DNA of 64,000 nt from assembly GCF_000373925.1 (NCBI RefSeq), contig NZ_KB892752.1, forward strand, positions 37,016 through 101,015, read 5' to 3'. Every line of letters begins with the position of its first letter. Positions within the stretch are counted from its first letter, which is position 1. The translations under genes and the position numbers were made by a program. The notes beneath the pieces are model-generated. The model was given only the letters and a program-made list of their open reading frames with translations. It was not told the origin of the DNA and did not search any database. This document shows, in pieces, positions 33,115 to 42,506 of this stretch. The stretch comes from Actinopolymorpha alba DSM 45243. GTDB taxonomy: Bacteria > Actinomycetota > Actinomycetes > Propionibacteriales > Actinopolymorphaceae.

Positions 33115-33567
33115 TCAGCTGGTGGGTTCGAGAATCACCACGGCGATGGAGCGTTCGGTCCGGGTCTGGTAGTTGTCGTAGTCCGGCCAGATCTGCGCCA
33201 TGGTCGCCCACAGGCGCGGCTTCTCCTCAGGCCCGGCGTCACGTGCCCGGACCTTGAAGACGTCGCCTCCCACCTGGACCTCCGCCTCAGGGTCGGCCTC
33301 GAGGTTCAGGTACCACAGCGGCGGGGTGTCTGAGCCGCCGTTGGACGGGACGATCAGGTACGCGTCACCGTCGCGCCCGTAGATGAGTGGCGTACGCCGG
33401 CGCTGGCCGCTCCGCCGGCCAACCGTCGTGAGCAGGAGAGTGGGCGTGTCGTTGACCCAGATGTGGCCTTCCTGACCGCCGGACTCGAGGTACTGCTTGG
33501 TGTGCTCGGCCACCCAGGCCGTCGGACTGTCGGTCGGAGCCGCCGACTGGTTGTCGTGCGAAGCCAT
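33115..33567 (-). CDS. Ddn-like F420-dependent nitroreductase family protein
   Basis: A protein of 150 residues of the deazaflavin-dependent nitroreductase (Ddn) family. It has WVAEHTKQYLESGGQEGH, then TLLLTTVGRRSGQRRRTPLIY, DGDAYLIVPSNGGSDTPPLWYLNLEADPEAEVQVGG, and LWATMAQIWPDYDNYQTRTERSIAVVIL. The GGSDTPPLWYLNL segment is the F420-binding signature; the N-terminal region is the quinone or lipid-facing helix. Ddn-like enzymes reduce quinones or nitro compounds with F420H2 at the membrane. ATG 33567 is eight bases after GGAAGG; ATG 33573 in the same frame is possible. It is a lone gene near the repeat locus. Confidence 0.92.
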   Translation of the reverse strand: MASHDNQSAAPTDSPTAWVAEHTKQYLESGGQEGHIWVNDTPTLLLTTVGRRSGQRRRTPLIYGRDGDAYLIVPSNGGSDTPPLWYLNLEADPEAEVQVGGDVFKVRARDAGPEEKPRLWATMAQIWPDYDNYQTRTERSIAVVILEPTS

Positions 33568-33724
33568 TGCCATGACCTTCCTTCGCGCCGGTAAACGCGC
33601 GTCCTCAGAGGTTCTGCTGCGATGTCGGGTCGTTGCTGTCGAACGACAACAGCGGCTGGCGCGGGATTCATCCCACCGTGCTTGGAGGCAACACGCTGTC
33701 GACTGACCCGGAACGGGAGCGGGG

Positions 33725-34735
33725 TCAGGCGGTCTCGTGTTCGGTCGGGAGCTGCCGGTCGATCGGCGGGACGTTCTGCTGATCGCGCTTGCGGAGCTGT
33801 GCCCAGCGCCCGCGCGGTCCGCGGTCGCGGCCGGCCACGTCGGTCGCGGCCACCTCGGTGCCGGAGTTCTTGGCGGCGCGTACCGCGGCGAAAGAGATCG
33901 GCAGGATCTCGCCGTCTCCGAGTGGGACGTCGAGATCCTCGTCATCGGGCCAGTAGCCGAGTGCCGCGGCGAGGGAGGGCAGCAAGGCCACGGCCGCGCT
34001 GGCGTATCCCGTCGCCGACGGGTGGAAGCGGTCGGGTCCGAAGAGCTCCCGCGGTGCGGCGGCGAACTCCGGGCCGAGCAGCGATCCCAGCGAGACGGTA
34101 CGCGCACCAGCCTCGACCGCCGCGATCGTCTGGGCCGCGGCGAGGCGCTGGCTCCAGGTGCGGGCAAGCTGGCGGAGCGGGAACGCGAGCGGCTCGACCG
34201 TACCCAGATCCGGGCAGGTCCCGACGACGACCTGGCAGTCGGCGTCGCGGAGGCGGCGTACACCCTGGACGAGCAGGCGGACCGACTCGGACGGCAGGGT
34301 GCGGTGGGTGACGTCGTTGGCGCCGATGATGATGAGCGCGAGGTCGGGCTCGACGGCGAGCGCCCGGTCGACCTGGCCGTCGAGGTGCTGGGTCTCGGCG
34401 CCGGACACAGCCACCACGGTCAGCCGCACCGATCGCCCAGACAGCGCCGCCAGGCCGGTCGCCAGCATGGCGCCGGGAGTCTCGTCGGCGGTCGCGACTC
34501 CGAGGCCGCACGCGGTCGAGTCGCCGAGTACGACGAACTCGATCGGATTGCCCGGCCCTTCCCCGTAGATCCCGTCCGCGTGGGGCGGATCGTTCACGGG
34601 TTCACCGATGGCGCGTTTTGCCAGAACTGCCTCAGCCATGAGGATGGCAACCAATGTGCCGCCCAACAGCCCGGCGCCGCCGCCTCCGAAGGCTGCGGCG
34701 GCCGCCAGTTTGCGTGCGGCTCTAGCCTTGCCCAC
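33725..34735 (-). CDS. SGNH/GDSL-type esterase, membrane-anchored or secreted
   Basis: A 336-residue hydrolase. A hydrophobic stretch with a Gly-rich start (about 15-40) serves as signal or anchor. The SGNH blocks are clear: block I VVLGDSTACGLG (nucleophile Ser near residue 71), block III IIIGANDVTHRTLP, and block V ELFGPDRFHPSATGYASAA with the catalytic Asp and His. Such enzymes remove acyl or acetyl groups from lipids or polysaccharides outside the cytoplasm. The last 60 residues are charged and probably disordered. It is divergent from the cystathionine beta-synthase gene; no functional link is evident. Confidence 0.92.
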   Translation of the reverse strand: MGKARAARKLAAAAAFGGGGAGLLGGTLVAILMAEAVLAKRAIGEPVNDPPHADGIYGEGPGNPIEFVVLGDSTACGLGVATADETPGAMLATGLAALSGRSVRLTVVAVSGAETQHLDGQVDRALAVEPDLALIIIGANDVTHRTLPSESVRLLVQGVRRLRDADCQVVVGTCPDLGTVEPLAFPLRQLARTWSQRLAAAQTIAAVEAGARTVSLGSLLGPEFAAAPRELFGPDRFHPSATGYASAAVALLPSLAAALGYWPDDEDLDVPLGDGEILPISFAAVRAAKNSGTEVAATDVAGRDRGPRGRWAQLRKRDQQNVPPIDRQLPTEHETA

Positions 34736-34953
34736 CAGGACCTCCTTCGATGCCCCTATTCACCAGGTCGGAGATCAGGCGAACCCGGTTACCCGGGGGA
34801 CCTCCGTTCCATCCTCAATGGGGGTCAACGCGCCAGGACAGCGGCAGGATTCCATCGTTCGCGGACTCGTCTGGGTTGGTGCACCGCCGACACGGGCGAT
34901 CTCAGGCGCAGGCGTCCGGGCTGCGACGGGCTGGTAGGACCTAGAGTGCATGC

Positions 34954-36324
34954 GTGGAGTATCACGAGTCGTTGCTGTCCTTGGTGGGCAACACCCCGTT
35001 GGTCCGTTTGGCCCGAACCGCCGAAGGTGTCCAGGGTCTGGTGCTCGCGAAGGTCGAGTACTTCAACCCCGGCGGCAGCGTCAAGGACCGCATCGCGCTG
35101 CGCATGGTCGAGGCGGCCGAGCGCGAGGGGGCCCTGCGGCCGGGCGGCACCATCGTGGAGCCGACGAGCGGCAACACCGGTGTGGGCCTGGCGATCGTCG
35201 CGCAGTCCAAGGGGTACCACTGCGTCTTCGTGTGCCCCGACAAGGTGAGTGAGGACAAGCGCAACGTCCTCAAGGCGTACGGCGCGGAGGTGGTGGTCTG
35301 CCCCACCGCCGTACCCCCTGAGCATCCTGACTCCTATTACTCCGTTTCCGACCGGTTGGTGAAGGAGATCCAGGGGGCCTGGAAGCCCGACCAGTACTCC
35401 AACGTCAACAACCCCTTGTCGCACTACGAGCAGACCGGGCCCGAGATCTGGGCACAGACCGAGGGGCGCATCACCCACTTCGTGGCGGGCATCGGCACCG
35501 GAGGCACGATCAGCGGGACGGGCCGCTACCTCAAGGAGGTCTCCGGCGGCCGGGTCCAGATCATCGGCGCGGACCCGGAGGGATCGGTCTACTCCGGCGG
35601 CACCGGGCGCCCCTACCTCGTCGAAGGCGTGGGCGAGGACTTCTGGCCGACGACGTACGACACTGACGTCTGCGACCGGGTGGTCGCGGTGTCAGACCAC
35701 GAGTCGTTCGCGATGACCCGCCGGCTGGCGCGCGAGGAGGCGCTGCTGGTTGGGGGTTCGTCGGGGATGGCGGTGGTCGCGGCGGTGCGGGTCGCGCGCG
35801 AGGCTGGTCCTGACGCGGTCGTGGTCGTCCTCCTGCCCGACGGTGGCCGCGGCTACCTCTCGAAGGTCTTCGACGACGACTGGCTCACCCACTACGGCTT
35901 CCTTCGTTCGGAAAGCAGCGAGACCGTCGGCGAGATCCTGCGTCGCAAGACCGGCGCCATCCCGTCTCTGGTTCACACCCACCCCAACGAGACGATCGCC
36001 GAGGCGATCGACATCCTGCGGGAGTACGCCGTCTCGCAGATGCCGGTCGTACGCGCCGAACCCCCGGTGATGGCGGCGGAAGTGGCCGGGTCAGTCCATG
36101 AGCGGACCCTGCTGGAGGCGTTGTTCTCCGGGCGGGCGCGGCTCGCCGATCGGGTGGAGCAGCACATGTCGCCGCCGTTGCCCTCGCTGGGCGCCGGCGA
36201 ACCCGTCGCGGCCGCGGTCCGGCTCCTCGAGTCCGAGGACGCACTGCTCGTCCTCGATGACGGCAAGCCGGTCGGTGTGTTAACCCGCCAGGACCTGCTG
36301 GAGTACCTCGCCGGCAGCGTCTGA
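34954..36324 (+). CDS. Cystathionine beta-synthase with C-terminal CBS domain pair
   Basis: A 456-residue PLP enzyme that joins serine and homocysteine to cystathionine in the transsulfuration route. PLP Lys44 lies in PGGSVKDRIALRMV, the phosphate/substrate loop is EPTSGNTGVGLAIVA, and GIGTGGTISGTGRYL binds the PLP phosphate. The catalytic half ends about residue 320; a pair of CBS domains follows (PSLVHTHPNETIAEAIDILREY and later LVLDDGKPVGVLTRQDLLEYL), the regulatory half found in actinobacterial and animal enzymes. GTG 34954 is the start. A cystathionine gamma-lyase gene, its usual partner, is not within the window. Confidence 0.95.
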   Translation: MEYHESLLSLVGNTPLVRLARTAEGVQGLVLAKVEYFNPGGSVKDRIALRMVEAAEREGALRPGGTIVEPTSGNTGVGLAIVAQSKGYHCVFVCPDKVSEDKRNVLKAYGAEVVVCPTAVPPEHPDSYYSVSDRLVKEIQGAWKPDQYSNVNNPLSHYEQTGPEIWAQTEGRITHFVAGIGTGGTISGTGRYLKEVSGGRVQIIGADPEGSVYSGGTGRPYLVEGVGEDFWPTTYDTDVCDRVVAVSDHESFAMTRRLAREEALLVGGSSGMAVVAAVRVAREAGPDAVVVVLLPDGGRGYLSKVFDDDWLTHYGFLRSESSETVGEILRRKTGAIPSLVHTHPNETIAEAIDILREYAVSQMPVVRAEPPVMAAEVAGSVHERTLLEALFSGRARLADRVEQHMSPPLPSLGAGEPVAAAVRLLESEDALLVLDDGKPVGVLTRQDLLEYLAGSV

Positions 36325-36357
36325 ACGGTCGGCGCTGCGGTGGCTCTTGGCTCTCGG

Positions 36358-37830
36358 TCATCCAGGTCGCTGGCTCTTCCCGTCCGCTGTTCCGGGGTGG
36401 GTTAGTTGTTCGGGAACGACAACCCTGTCGTAAAGCTCCTCGCTGACCCCTGACCTCCGCGCGGCGGCTTTGAGGGTGAGGTTTTCGTCGAGTGCGAGGT
36501 GGGCAATTTTCGCGGCCCGATCGTAGCCGATGACCGGACTCAATGCGGTGACCATCATGATCGAGCGGTCGATATTCGCCGTCAGCTGTTCTTCGTCGAC
36601 TTCGGCGCCCTCGACGAGGAATTCGCGGAAGTGGTCACACATGTCCGACAGGAGGCGGACCGAGTGCAGCACATTGTTGATGATGACCGGGCGAAACGCA
36701 TTGAGCTCGAAGTTTCCTTCGGCGCCGGCCATGGTGACGGCCGTGTCATTTCCGATGACCTGGATGCAGACCATCAGCATTGCCTCGGCCTGGGTTGGAT
36801 TGACTTTGCCCGGCATGATCGAGGAGCCGGGCTCATTGGACGGCAGGGTGAGTTCGTGCAGGCCGGTGCGGGGACCGGAGCCGAGCCACCGCAGGTCGTT
36901 GGCGAACTTGAACAACGAGGTGGCGAGGGTACGCAGCGCCGCCGAGGTTCGAACCAACGGGTCGAGCGCGCCCTGGGCGGCGAACTTGTTGGGCGCGCTG
37001 ACGAACGGGTAGCCGGTCAGCTTGGCGATCTGGGCGGCCACCTCGTCTCCGAACCTGGGCGGTGCGTTCAATCCGGTGCCCACCGCCGTACCCCCGATCG
37101 CGAGTTGGTACAACCCGCTGAAAGCGACCTCGAGGAATTCGATGGCGCCGTCGAGTTGCGCGACGTATCCCGACCATTCCTGGCCGACCGTGAGCGGTGT
37201 GGCGTCTTCCAGATGGGTGCGGCCGACCTTTACGACATGCGCCCATTCCTCGCTCTTGGCCGCGGCCGCGTCGCGCAGCCGCTTCAGGGACGGAAGCAGT
37301 TGGGTGTCGATCGACCGCACCGCCGCGATGTGCATGGCCGTCGGGAACGTGTCGTTGGATGACTGGCCCAGGTTGACGTCGTCGTTCGGGTGCACGGGGT
37401 CTTTGCTACCGAGCCGGCCGCCGGCGAGTTGGATCGCCCGGTTGGAGATCACCTCGTTGACGTTCATGTTCGACTGGGTACCCGACCCGGTCTGCCACAC
37501 GTACAAGGGGAATTCTGAGTCGAGGTTCCCCGCGATCACGTCGTCGGCGACCCGGGTGATCAGGTCGGCCTTCCAGCGTGCGAGCCGGCCCGCGCGGGCA
37601 TTCACGATCGCCGCTGCCTTCTTGACATAGCCGTACGCGTGGTAGACCGGCTTGGGCATCCGGTCGTCGCCGATGTTGAAGTGGGTCAGCGAGCGCTGGG
37701 TTTGAGCGCCCCAGTAATGGTCGGCCGGGACCTCGACCTCGCCGAGGGAGTCGGTTTCGGTACGCGTGCCCGTCGCGTCCAGCCCGATCGGCAGGTCGAG
37801 AATCCGCGGGGTCGTTCGTTCGCCCGCCAT
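36358..37830 (-). CDS. fumC: Class II fumarate hydratase
   Basis: A 490-residue enzyme of the fumarase/aspartase superfamily that hydrates fumarate to malate (TCA cycle). The signature [17 protein letters not shown] is perfect and includes the catalytic-loop Ser; [15 protein letters not shown] and the [19 protein letters not shown] region and [20 protein letters not shown] are the other family blocks. An aspartase is the main alternative. ATG 37830 begins two bases after the malic enzyme stop, so the two are coupled; the N-terminal extension of about 25 residues is not conserved. FumC and malic enzyme together feed malate to pyruvate. Confidence 0.93.
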   Translation of the reverse strand: MAGERTTPRILDLPIGLDATGTRTETDSLGEVEVPADHYWGAQTQRSLTHFNIGDDRMPKPVYHAYGYVKKAAAIVNARAGRLARWKADLITRVADDVIAGNLDSEFPLYVWQTGSGTQSNMNVNEVISNRAIQLAGGRLGSKDPVHPNDDVNLGQSSNDTFPTAMHIAAVRSIDTQLLPSLKRLRDAAAAKSEEWAHVVKVGRTHLEDATPLTVGQEWSGYVAQLDGAIEFLEVAFSGLYQLAIGGTAVGTGLNAPPRFGDEVAAQIAKLTGYPFVSAPNKFAAQGALDPLVRTSAALRTLATSLFKFANDLRWLGSGPRTGLHELTLPSNEPGSSIMPGKVNPTQAEAMLMVCIQVIGNDTAVTMAGAEGNFELNAFRPVIINNVLHSVRLLSDMCDHFREFLVEGAEVDEEQLTANIDRSIMMVTALSPVIGYDRAAKIAHLALDENLTLKAAARRSGVSEELYDRVVVPEQLTHPGTADGKSQRPG

Positions 37831-37832
37831 TC

Positions 37833-39569
37833 TCAGGCTGCCCTGACGCGGCGGTAGATCGGCTGCCACATCGCGTTGCGAACCTGCCGGTCCGTGTCCA
37901 CCAGGTGGGTTCTGGCGAGCCCTTCCTTCTCCGCGCGGTCGGCGACAGCGGCGGCAACGGTGGCGGAGACGTCCCGCAGACTGTCCACCTGGGGAAGCAG
38001 CGACGCACCGGGCGTGCGTACGTCTACCAGGCTGGCGACGGCCTCGGCGGCAGCCGCGAACATCCCGTCACTGATCAGCCGCGCTCGCGAAACGATGGTC
38101 CCCAGCCCGAGTCCGGGATAGAGCAGGGCGTTGTTCGCTTGGCCGATGGCGTAGGTGACACCGTGGTAGGTGATCGGGTGCACTGGGATGCCGGTGGCGA
38201 CCAGCGCCCGTCCGTCCGTCCAGTGGATGAGGTCGGTGGGCATCGCCTCGATCCGCTCCGTCGGGTTCGACAGCGGGAAGATGATCGGACGGTCGACATG
38301 GCTGGCCAGCTCGCGGACGATCTCTTCGGTGAACGCGCCGTGCACGGTGGACGTACCCACCAGCATCGTCGGCTTGACCTGGGCGATCACCTCGCGGAGC
38401 CCGATCCCGCCTGGCCCGCCGCGCCAGCCGCTGACCTCAGAGGCCGGTCGCGCGTACGGCACCTGGAAGTCGCGCAGGTCGGACATGGCGTCGGTGAGCA
38501 GGCCCGGCCGGTCGACCGCCCACACCTGGCGGGTTGCGGCCTCCCGGTCAGCGCCGTCGCGGACCATCGCGTCCCGTAGCTGGTCCGCGATCCCGATGCC
38601 CGCCGTGCCGGCGCCGAAGATGACGATCCGCTGCTCATGCAACGGCGTTCCGGAGACCCGGGTGGCGCTCAGTGCGGCCGCGAGCACGATCGCTCCGGTG
38701 CCCTGCATGTCGTCGTTGAACGTGCAGACCCGGTCGGAGTACCTCTCGAGGATGCGCCGGCCGTTTCCCGGCCCGAAATCCTCCCAGTGCAACACCGCGT
38801 TCGGGAACATCGCGGCGGCAGTTGAGACGTAGGTCTCGATGAAGTCGTCGTAGCGTTGGCCGCGCACTCGTGGGTGCCGGTTGCCGAGGTAGCCGGGATC
38901 ATTGAGGAGTTCGTCGTTGTCGGTGCCGACGTCCAGCGCGACGGGAATGACCCGCGCGGGATCGACTCCCGCCGCCGCGGTGTAGACGGCCAGTTTGCCG
39001 ACCGCGATGTCGATGCCGCCGCCGACACCCCAGTCGCCGATGCCGAGAATCTCCTCGGCATCGGAGGCGACAATCAGGTCGACGTCGTCCGCGCCCAACC
39101 CGAAATTCTCGAACGCCTGCCTGACACGGTCCGCTTCATCGATCGAAAGGAAGACACCCCGCGGCCGGCGGTACTGATGGCTGTACCGCCTGATGGCTTC
39201 ACCGACGGTCGGGTCGTACACGATCGGGAGCATTTCCCGAAGATGGTCACCCAGCAGGCGATAAAACAACACCTCATTACGGTCGTGAAGGGCCGTAAGG
39301 TAAACATTCTTGAGCAGGTCGGTCGGCTGCGCTCGGTATTGCGCATAGGTCCTCTGCTTCTGCTCCTCGATCGTCAGCACCGCGGGCGGCAACAGCCCGT
39401 CGAGTCGCAGCTCCGTGCGTTCTTCCTGAGTGAAGGCCGTTCCCTTGTTGAGCAGGGGAGTACGCAGAACGTCCAGGCCTCGGGCCGACGTGACGTAATC
39501 GCCTTCCGGTGTTTCGCGAAAACCCCGCTCTTCACCGATCGGCTGCTTACCGGTGCTTTCGCCGGACAT
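37833..39569 (-). CDS. NAD-dependent malic enzyme (malate dehydrogenase, decarboxylating)
   Basis: A 578-residue oxidative decarboxylase (malate to pyruvate, CO2 and NAD(P)H). The N-terminal malic domain has LTEIEEQ-type helix as [28 protein letters not shown], and [37 protein letters not shown], a family hallmark, followed by FEDFGPGN-like [17 protein letters not shown] and [15 protein letters not shown]. The NAD site is [18 protein letters not shown]. The length of 540-600 is the long, eukaryote-like form, usually NAD-dependent. ATG 39569 follows GAGGAGG at five bases. fumC starts 2 bases downstream; the two form an anaplerotic/C4 module. Confidence 0.95.
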   Translation of the reverse strand: MSGESTGKQPIGEERGFRETPEGDYVTSARGLDVLRTPLLNKGTAFTQEERTELRLDGLLPPAVLTIEEQKQRTYAQYRAQPTDLLKNVYLTALHDRNEVLFYRLLGDHLREMLPIVYDPTVGEAIRRYSHQYRRPRGVFLSIDEADRVRQAFENFGLGADDVDLIVASDAEEILGIGDWGVGGGIDIAVGKLAVYTAAAGVDPARVIPVALDVGTDNDELLNDPGYLGNRHPRVRGQRYDDFIETYVSTAAAMFPNAVLHWEDFGPGNGRRILERYSDRVCTFNDDMQGTGAIVLAAALSATRVSGTPLHEQRIVIFGAGTAGIGIADQLRDAMVRDGADREAATRQVWAVDRPGLLTDAMSDLRDFQVPYARPASEVSGWRGGPGGIGLREVIAQVKPTMLVGTSTVHGAFTEEIVRELASHVDRPIIFPLSNPTERIEAMPTDLIHWTDGRALVATGIPVHPITYHGVTYAIGQANNALLYPGLGLGTIVSRARLISDGMFAAAAEAVASLVDVRTPGASLLPQVDSLRDVSATVAAAVADRAEKEGLARTHLVDTDRQVRNAMWQPIYRRVRAA

Positions 39570-39823
39570 GATGACCTCCTCGCAAACGCAACGAGAGCTC
39601 TGGAGAACTTCCACGACGAGCCGCCCTGACGCCTCCTTACTAGCTTCCGCGCCGTACGAAGGGAGAGGGAGAAGCGCAGGTGCGGAACGGGTCGAAGGTC
39701 CCAACGCATCGAGTTCCCTTGCTTCGCGCGTGATCACCGGTCAGCATCGCGATCCGACTCGAGCCAGACAGCTGCCCACGACGTCTCGGGTGGTCGGGGT
39801 GGATCTCTCTTGCTCCTGGCCTG

Positions 39824-41119
39824 TCAGGTTCGGAGTCTGTTGTTGCGGATGGGGTTGCGTTGGTGGTCGATCCATTCGGGTGGGATGAATTCGGGTACGC
39901 CGTCGGCCGCTATCCGTATCTGCCAGGTTCCTTGGTGGATGAGCCTGTGGTGGTAGCCGCACAGCAGCGCCCCGTTGGCCAACGTCGTCGGTCCGCCGTT
40001 CAGCCACGACTGGACATGATGGCCGTGGCACCAGGCGGGTGGCCGATCACAGCCAGGGAACGCGCAGCCTCGGTCTCGTAGTTCGAGGAGTTTGCGGAGG
40101 CGTCCGGTGAAGAATCGGGTGCCGTCGGAGAGGGCGACTTCGCCGTCGCGGTTGCCGAACCAGCTGACTTTGGCGTCGCAGGCCCATTCCTGGACGGTGC
40201 GAGCGGAGACGTAGGTGCCGGTGCGGAGCAGTCGGCCGAGTCCGGTGCCGTTGACCAGATCCTCATCTGTGATCGTCACGACGATGTGCGGTTTCTCCCC
40301 ACCCTGGGTGGGGGACTCCCCGGAGTCGAGGTAGCGGCGGACGAGCTCGTCCAACGCGTCGCCTCTGCGTTGCGCGGCGCTTCGGGGGTCCAGCCCGTCG
40401 GCGGTGGTGGGGAGGGGTTTGGAGAGGGGCTCGATGGCGGTGCGGAATCGGTCGGCCGCGATCGGGTCGAGCTTCCCGCGGATGTGGGTGCCGGAGCCGT
40501 CCGGGGCGTCGTACAGCGACAGTTCGCACCGCCGGGCGGCCTTGGCTTCTTCTTCGGCGAGTTTCTTCGCAAGCACTTTGTCGGCCAGGTCCGGGTCCTC
40601 GGCGTTCAAGACGGCTTTGCCCAGACCGGCAAGGTCTTTGGGGTCGAACACGCGAGCGTGTTCGACGAGCACCTGTTCGGCTTCGGCCCTGGTCTCCTGT
40701 CCGGCTTCCTTCGGTAGATCGCGGATCGCTTTCGCGATCACCCTCGCGTGGTCGGCGCTGATCTCACCGGCGTTCAACGCAAGCTGAACCAACGGCAACG
40801 CTGTGTCGAGATCGTTGGCCAGGCGCACCGCCGCCCGGGCGTGTTCGGGGCGCATCCGCAGCAGGGACGACAACAAGGCGGCTGTACTGGTCGCACCGAC
40901 CGTTCGGCCCAGGTCCTGCCGGTCGACCTCGCGGATCACCTGGAGCTGGACCGCATCGATCTGTGCCGAGAGAGCTTCCAGGCTCATGAGCAGGTCGATG
41001 AGTTCGTCACCGGGAACCGACCACAAGAGCGCACCGGACTCCTCAGCGAACCGGGCACGCGCCCGCTCCACCAACACCGAGAACCGGTGCCGTCCCGTGT
41101 CCGCCGAGGTCGAATCCAT
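39824..41119 (-). CDS. DUF222 protein with C-terminal HNH endonuclease domain (13E12 type)
   Basis: A 431-residue protein of the abundant actinobacterial DUF222-HNH family. The N-terminal and central DUF222 part has GATSTAALLSSLLRMRPEHARAAVRLANDLDT, LNAGEISADHARVIAKAI and TADGLDPRSAAQRRGDALDELVRR. The C-terminal HNH has CAFPGCDRPPAWCHGHHVQSWLNGGPTTLANGALLCGYHHRLIH, with the zinc-type Cys pair and the HNH His residues intact. The family is present in many copies in mycobacteria and related genomes; the role is unknown, but a mobile or DNA-end-processing nature is suspected. The gene is flanked by a palindromic repeat (41203-41265) on its upstream side. Confidence 0.93.
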   Translation of the reverse strand: MDSTSADTGRHRFSVLVERARARFAEESGALLWSVPGDELIDLLMSLEALSAQIDAVQLQVIREVDRQDLGRTVGATSTAALLSSLLRMRPEHARAAVRLANDLDTALPLVQLALNAGEISADHARVIAKAIRDLPKEAGQETRAEAEQVLVEHARVFDPKDLAGLGKAVLNAEDPDLADKVLAKKLAEEEAKAARRCELSLYDAPDGSGTHIRGKLDPIAADRFRTAIEPLSKPLPTTADGLDPRSAAQRRGDALDELVRRYLDSGESPTQGGEKPHIVVTITDEDLVNGTGLGRLLRTGTYVSARTVQEWACDAKVSWFGNRDGEVALSDGTRFFTGRLRKLLELRDRGCAFPGCDRPPAWCHGHHVQSWLNGGPTTLANGALLCGYHHRLIHQGTWQIRIAADGVPEFIPPEWIDHQRNPIRNNRLRT

Positions 41120-41202
41120 ACCCGAACACTAGTGGCGACCACCGACAACCCCGGCCCCGAAAGCCCAACAAAACAAGGGCATCCGGCGGCCGGCAGGGCC
41201 AT

Positions 41203-41265
41203 CGTTTTGGGTCAGGGGTCCCCTTGGCCAATAGAGCCGTACAAGGGTGCCCCCGACCCAAAACG
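41203..41265. repeat. 57-bp palindromic repeat (GGGTCGGGGGCACCC family), copy 2
   Basis: The outer 11 bp CGTTTTGGGTC (41203-41213) and GACCCAAAACG (41255-41265) pair perfectly; inner arms pair with three mismatches. The loop carries CCAATAGAGCCGTA. In reverse orientation the unit aligns without gaps with 24130-24186 and with the coding copy at 42702-42758. It lies 84 bases upstream of the DUF222 gene. Confidence 0.85.
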
Positions 41266-41323
41266 GCAAGCATTACGGGGTCCCGGACCTACCGCAGGGC
41301 CTGCTCTCAGACCCCGCGTTCCA

Positions 41324-41372
41324 TGATCATGAAGCCAGAAAGGGCTATACGTCCCGAAACCCTTCATGATCA
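41324..41372. repeat. TGATCATGAAG inverted repeat
   Basis: TGATCATGAAG (41324-41334) pairs perfectly with CTTCATGATCA (41362-41372) across 27 bases, and GATCATGATCAC follows with more of the same word. It is between the convergent SSI-like gene end and the DUF222 gene start (303 gene-free bases together with 41203-41265). It could be a terminator for the SSI-like gene or a repeat. Confidence 0.6.
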
Positions 41373-41422
41373 CGATCATGATCACGGAAGGTCGGGGGGG
41401 CCGACGGGCGTCGAGTCGTTCG

Positions 41423-41752
41423 CTACGTACCCGTCCCGGCGTCGAGGACAGCTCTGAGGGCGTTCCAGCGGGCTATCTCGCAGCCGTTCCTCTTGTCGTA
41501 CGTCGCGGAAACCGGCTGACCCCGCCAGACTCCCTCGATCACGGCCCGCTGCGGCCCGCCCCAGATCTGCGTACAGATCGCGTCCTTGGGTACCGGAGCG
41601 AAGGGGTTCCGGGCGGTTTCGATCGCGGTGACCGCGGCGCCGGGGTCGGGGTGAGTGCCGCCGGGTGGGTCGGCGGTGAGCTCCCAGGTCCGGGGCGCGG
41701 AGTCCGGGTCCTCCCACACGGTGATCGTGAGATGCGTGCTCGCAGTCGTCAT
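41423..41752 (-). CDS. Subtilisin-inhibitor-like (SSI family) protein without signal peptide
   Basis: A 109-residue protein resembling the Streptomyces subtilisin inhibitor domain: LTITVWED, ELTADPPGGTHPDPGAAVTAIETARNPFAPVP, KDAICTQIWGGPQRAVIEGVWRGQPV and KRNGCEIARWNAL. Of the two SSI disulfides only the one between ICTQ and NGCEI remains; the first pair, normally near the PPGG and A-C segments, is absent. SSI proteins are secreted and inhibit serine proteases with the loop around the first Cys of this pair. Here there is no signal sequence after ATG 41752, so a cytosolic or otherwise changed role is likely. It is next to the TetR gene. Confidence 0.75.
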   Translation of the reverse strand: MTTASTHLTITVWEDPDSAPRTWELTADPPGGTHPDPGAAVTAIETARNPFAPVPKDAICTQIWGGPQRAVIEGVWRGQPVSATYDKRNGCEIARWNALRAVLDAGTGT

Positions 41753-41760
41753 GACCCCAT

Positions 41761-42420
41761 TCAACCCGGCCAGACGGCATTCACGACCACGCCGATCCGG
41801 CGGCGTAGCTCGGCGGTTGAGACAGGTGGGTGGGGCCGGATCAGCTGGTCGTAGAGCAGCCCGTCGAGGAAGGCGACGAGGAGGCGGGCGTCGCGTTGCG
41901 GTGACGGGCTGCCCGCGGCCCGCAGCAGGTCGTGGGCCCCGGCTATGACCTGGGCGCTCGCGGCGTCGAGCATCTGCTGGAGTTCGGGATGGTGGCGGCC
42001 TTCGAGGTAGAGCGTGTACCTGGCCCGCAGGCGTTCGCGTCCAGGACCCAACCAGTGCGCGAAGAGTTTCGTCCAGGTACGGATGAGCGCCCTGGGGTCG
42101 GCCGAAGGCGGCGGCGCCGACGCCCCGAGGGTGGCGTAGTCGGCGGCGTCGAGTTCGAGTAGACGGCCCAGAACCCCCTGCAGTAAGGCGGATCGGCTGC
42201 GGAAGTAGTAACTCGCCGACCCGGCTGGAAGGTCCGCGCGGGCGTCGACGGAGCGGTGGGTGAGCCCGCGCAGGCCGTCGTCGGCGATGACGGAGATCGC
42301 CGCGTCGAGAAGCGTGGTGGCGCGTGGAGTGCGGGTGGGACCAGCGGGGACCGGTCCGCGTCGACGGGACTCGGCGGCGCCGGGGCCGGGTGCGGGCGAG
42401 CTGCGGGTCACAACTGACAA
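41761..42420 (-). CDS. TetR/AcrR-family transcriptional regulator
   Basis: A 219-residue repressor. The N-terminal helix-turn-helix is TTLLDAAISVIADDGLRGLTHRSVDARADLPAGSASYYFRSRSALLQGVLGRLLE, standard for TetR proteins; the C-terminal ligand-binding region has IRTWTKLFAHWLGPGRERLRARYTLYLEG, a TetR_C pattern. A disordered Pro/Ala/Arg-rich N-terminus of about 30 residues precedes it. TTG 42420 has AAAGG upstream; GTG 42411 is an alternative. Three phased palindromes lie directly upstream, and the divergent gene is an FAD monooxygenase, so it probably represses both until a substrate of the monooxygenase binds. Confidence 0.92.
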   Translation of the reverse strand: MSVVTRSSPAPGPGAAESRRRGPVPAGPTRTPRATTLLDAAISVIADDGLRGLTHRSVDARADLPAGSASYYFRSRSALLQGVLGRLLELDAADYATLGASAPPPSADPRALIRTWTKLFAHWLGPGRERLRARYTLYLEGRHHPELQQMLDAASAQVIAGAHDLLRAAGSPSPQRDARLLVAFLDGLLYDQLIRPHPPVSTAELRRRIGVVVNAVWPG

Positions 42421-42436
42421 GGCTACCTTTCGCGCC

Positions 42437-42488
42437 CTCTACAACTGTAGAGTGCTCTACATCTGTAAAGGGCTCTACACCTGTAGAG
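42437..42488. promoter_or_regulatory. Three phased TetR operators
   Basis: Three 16-bp palindromes repeat with an exact 18-bp period: CTCTACAACTGTAGAG (42437-42452), CTCTACATCTGTAAAG (42455-42470) and CTCTACACCTGTAGAG (42473-42488). Each has 7-bp arms CTCTACA/TGTAGAG and a 2-bp centre. They fill the gap between the TetR gene (start 42420) and the monooxygenase gene (start 42507), so binding would block both promoters. Confidence 0.85.
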
Positions 42489-42506
42489 GAACGGAAGTGG
42501 ACTGCC

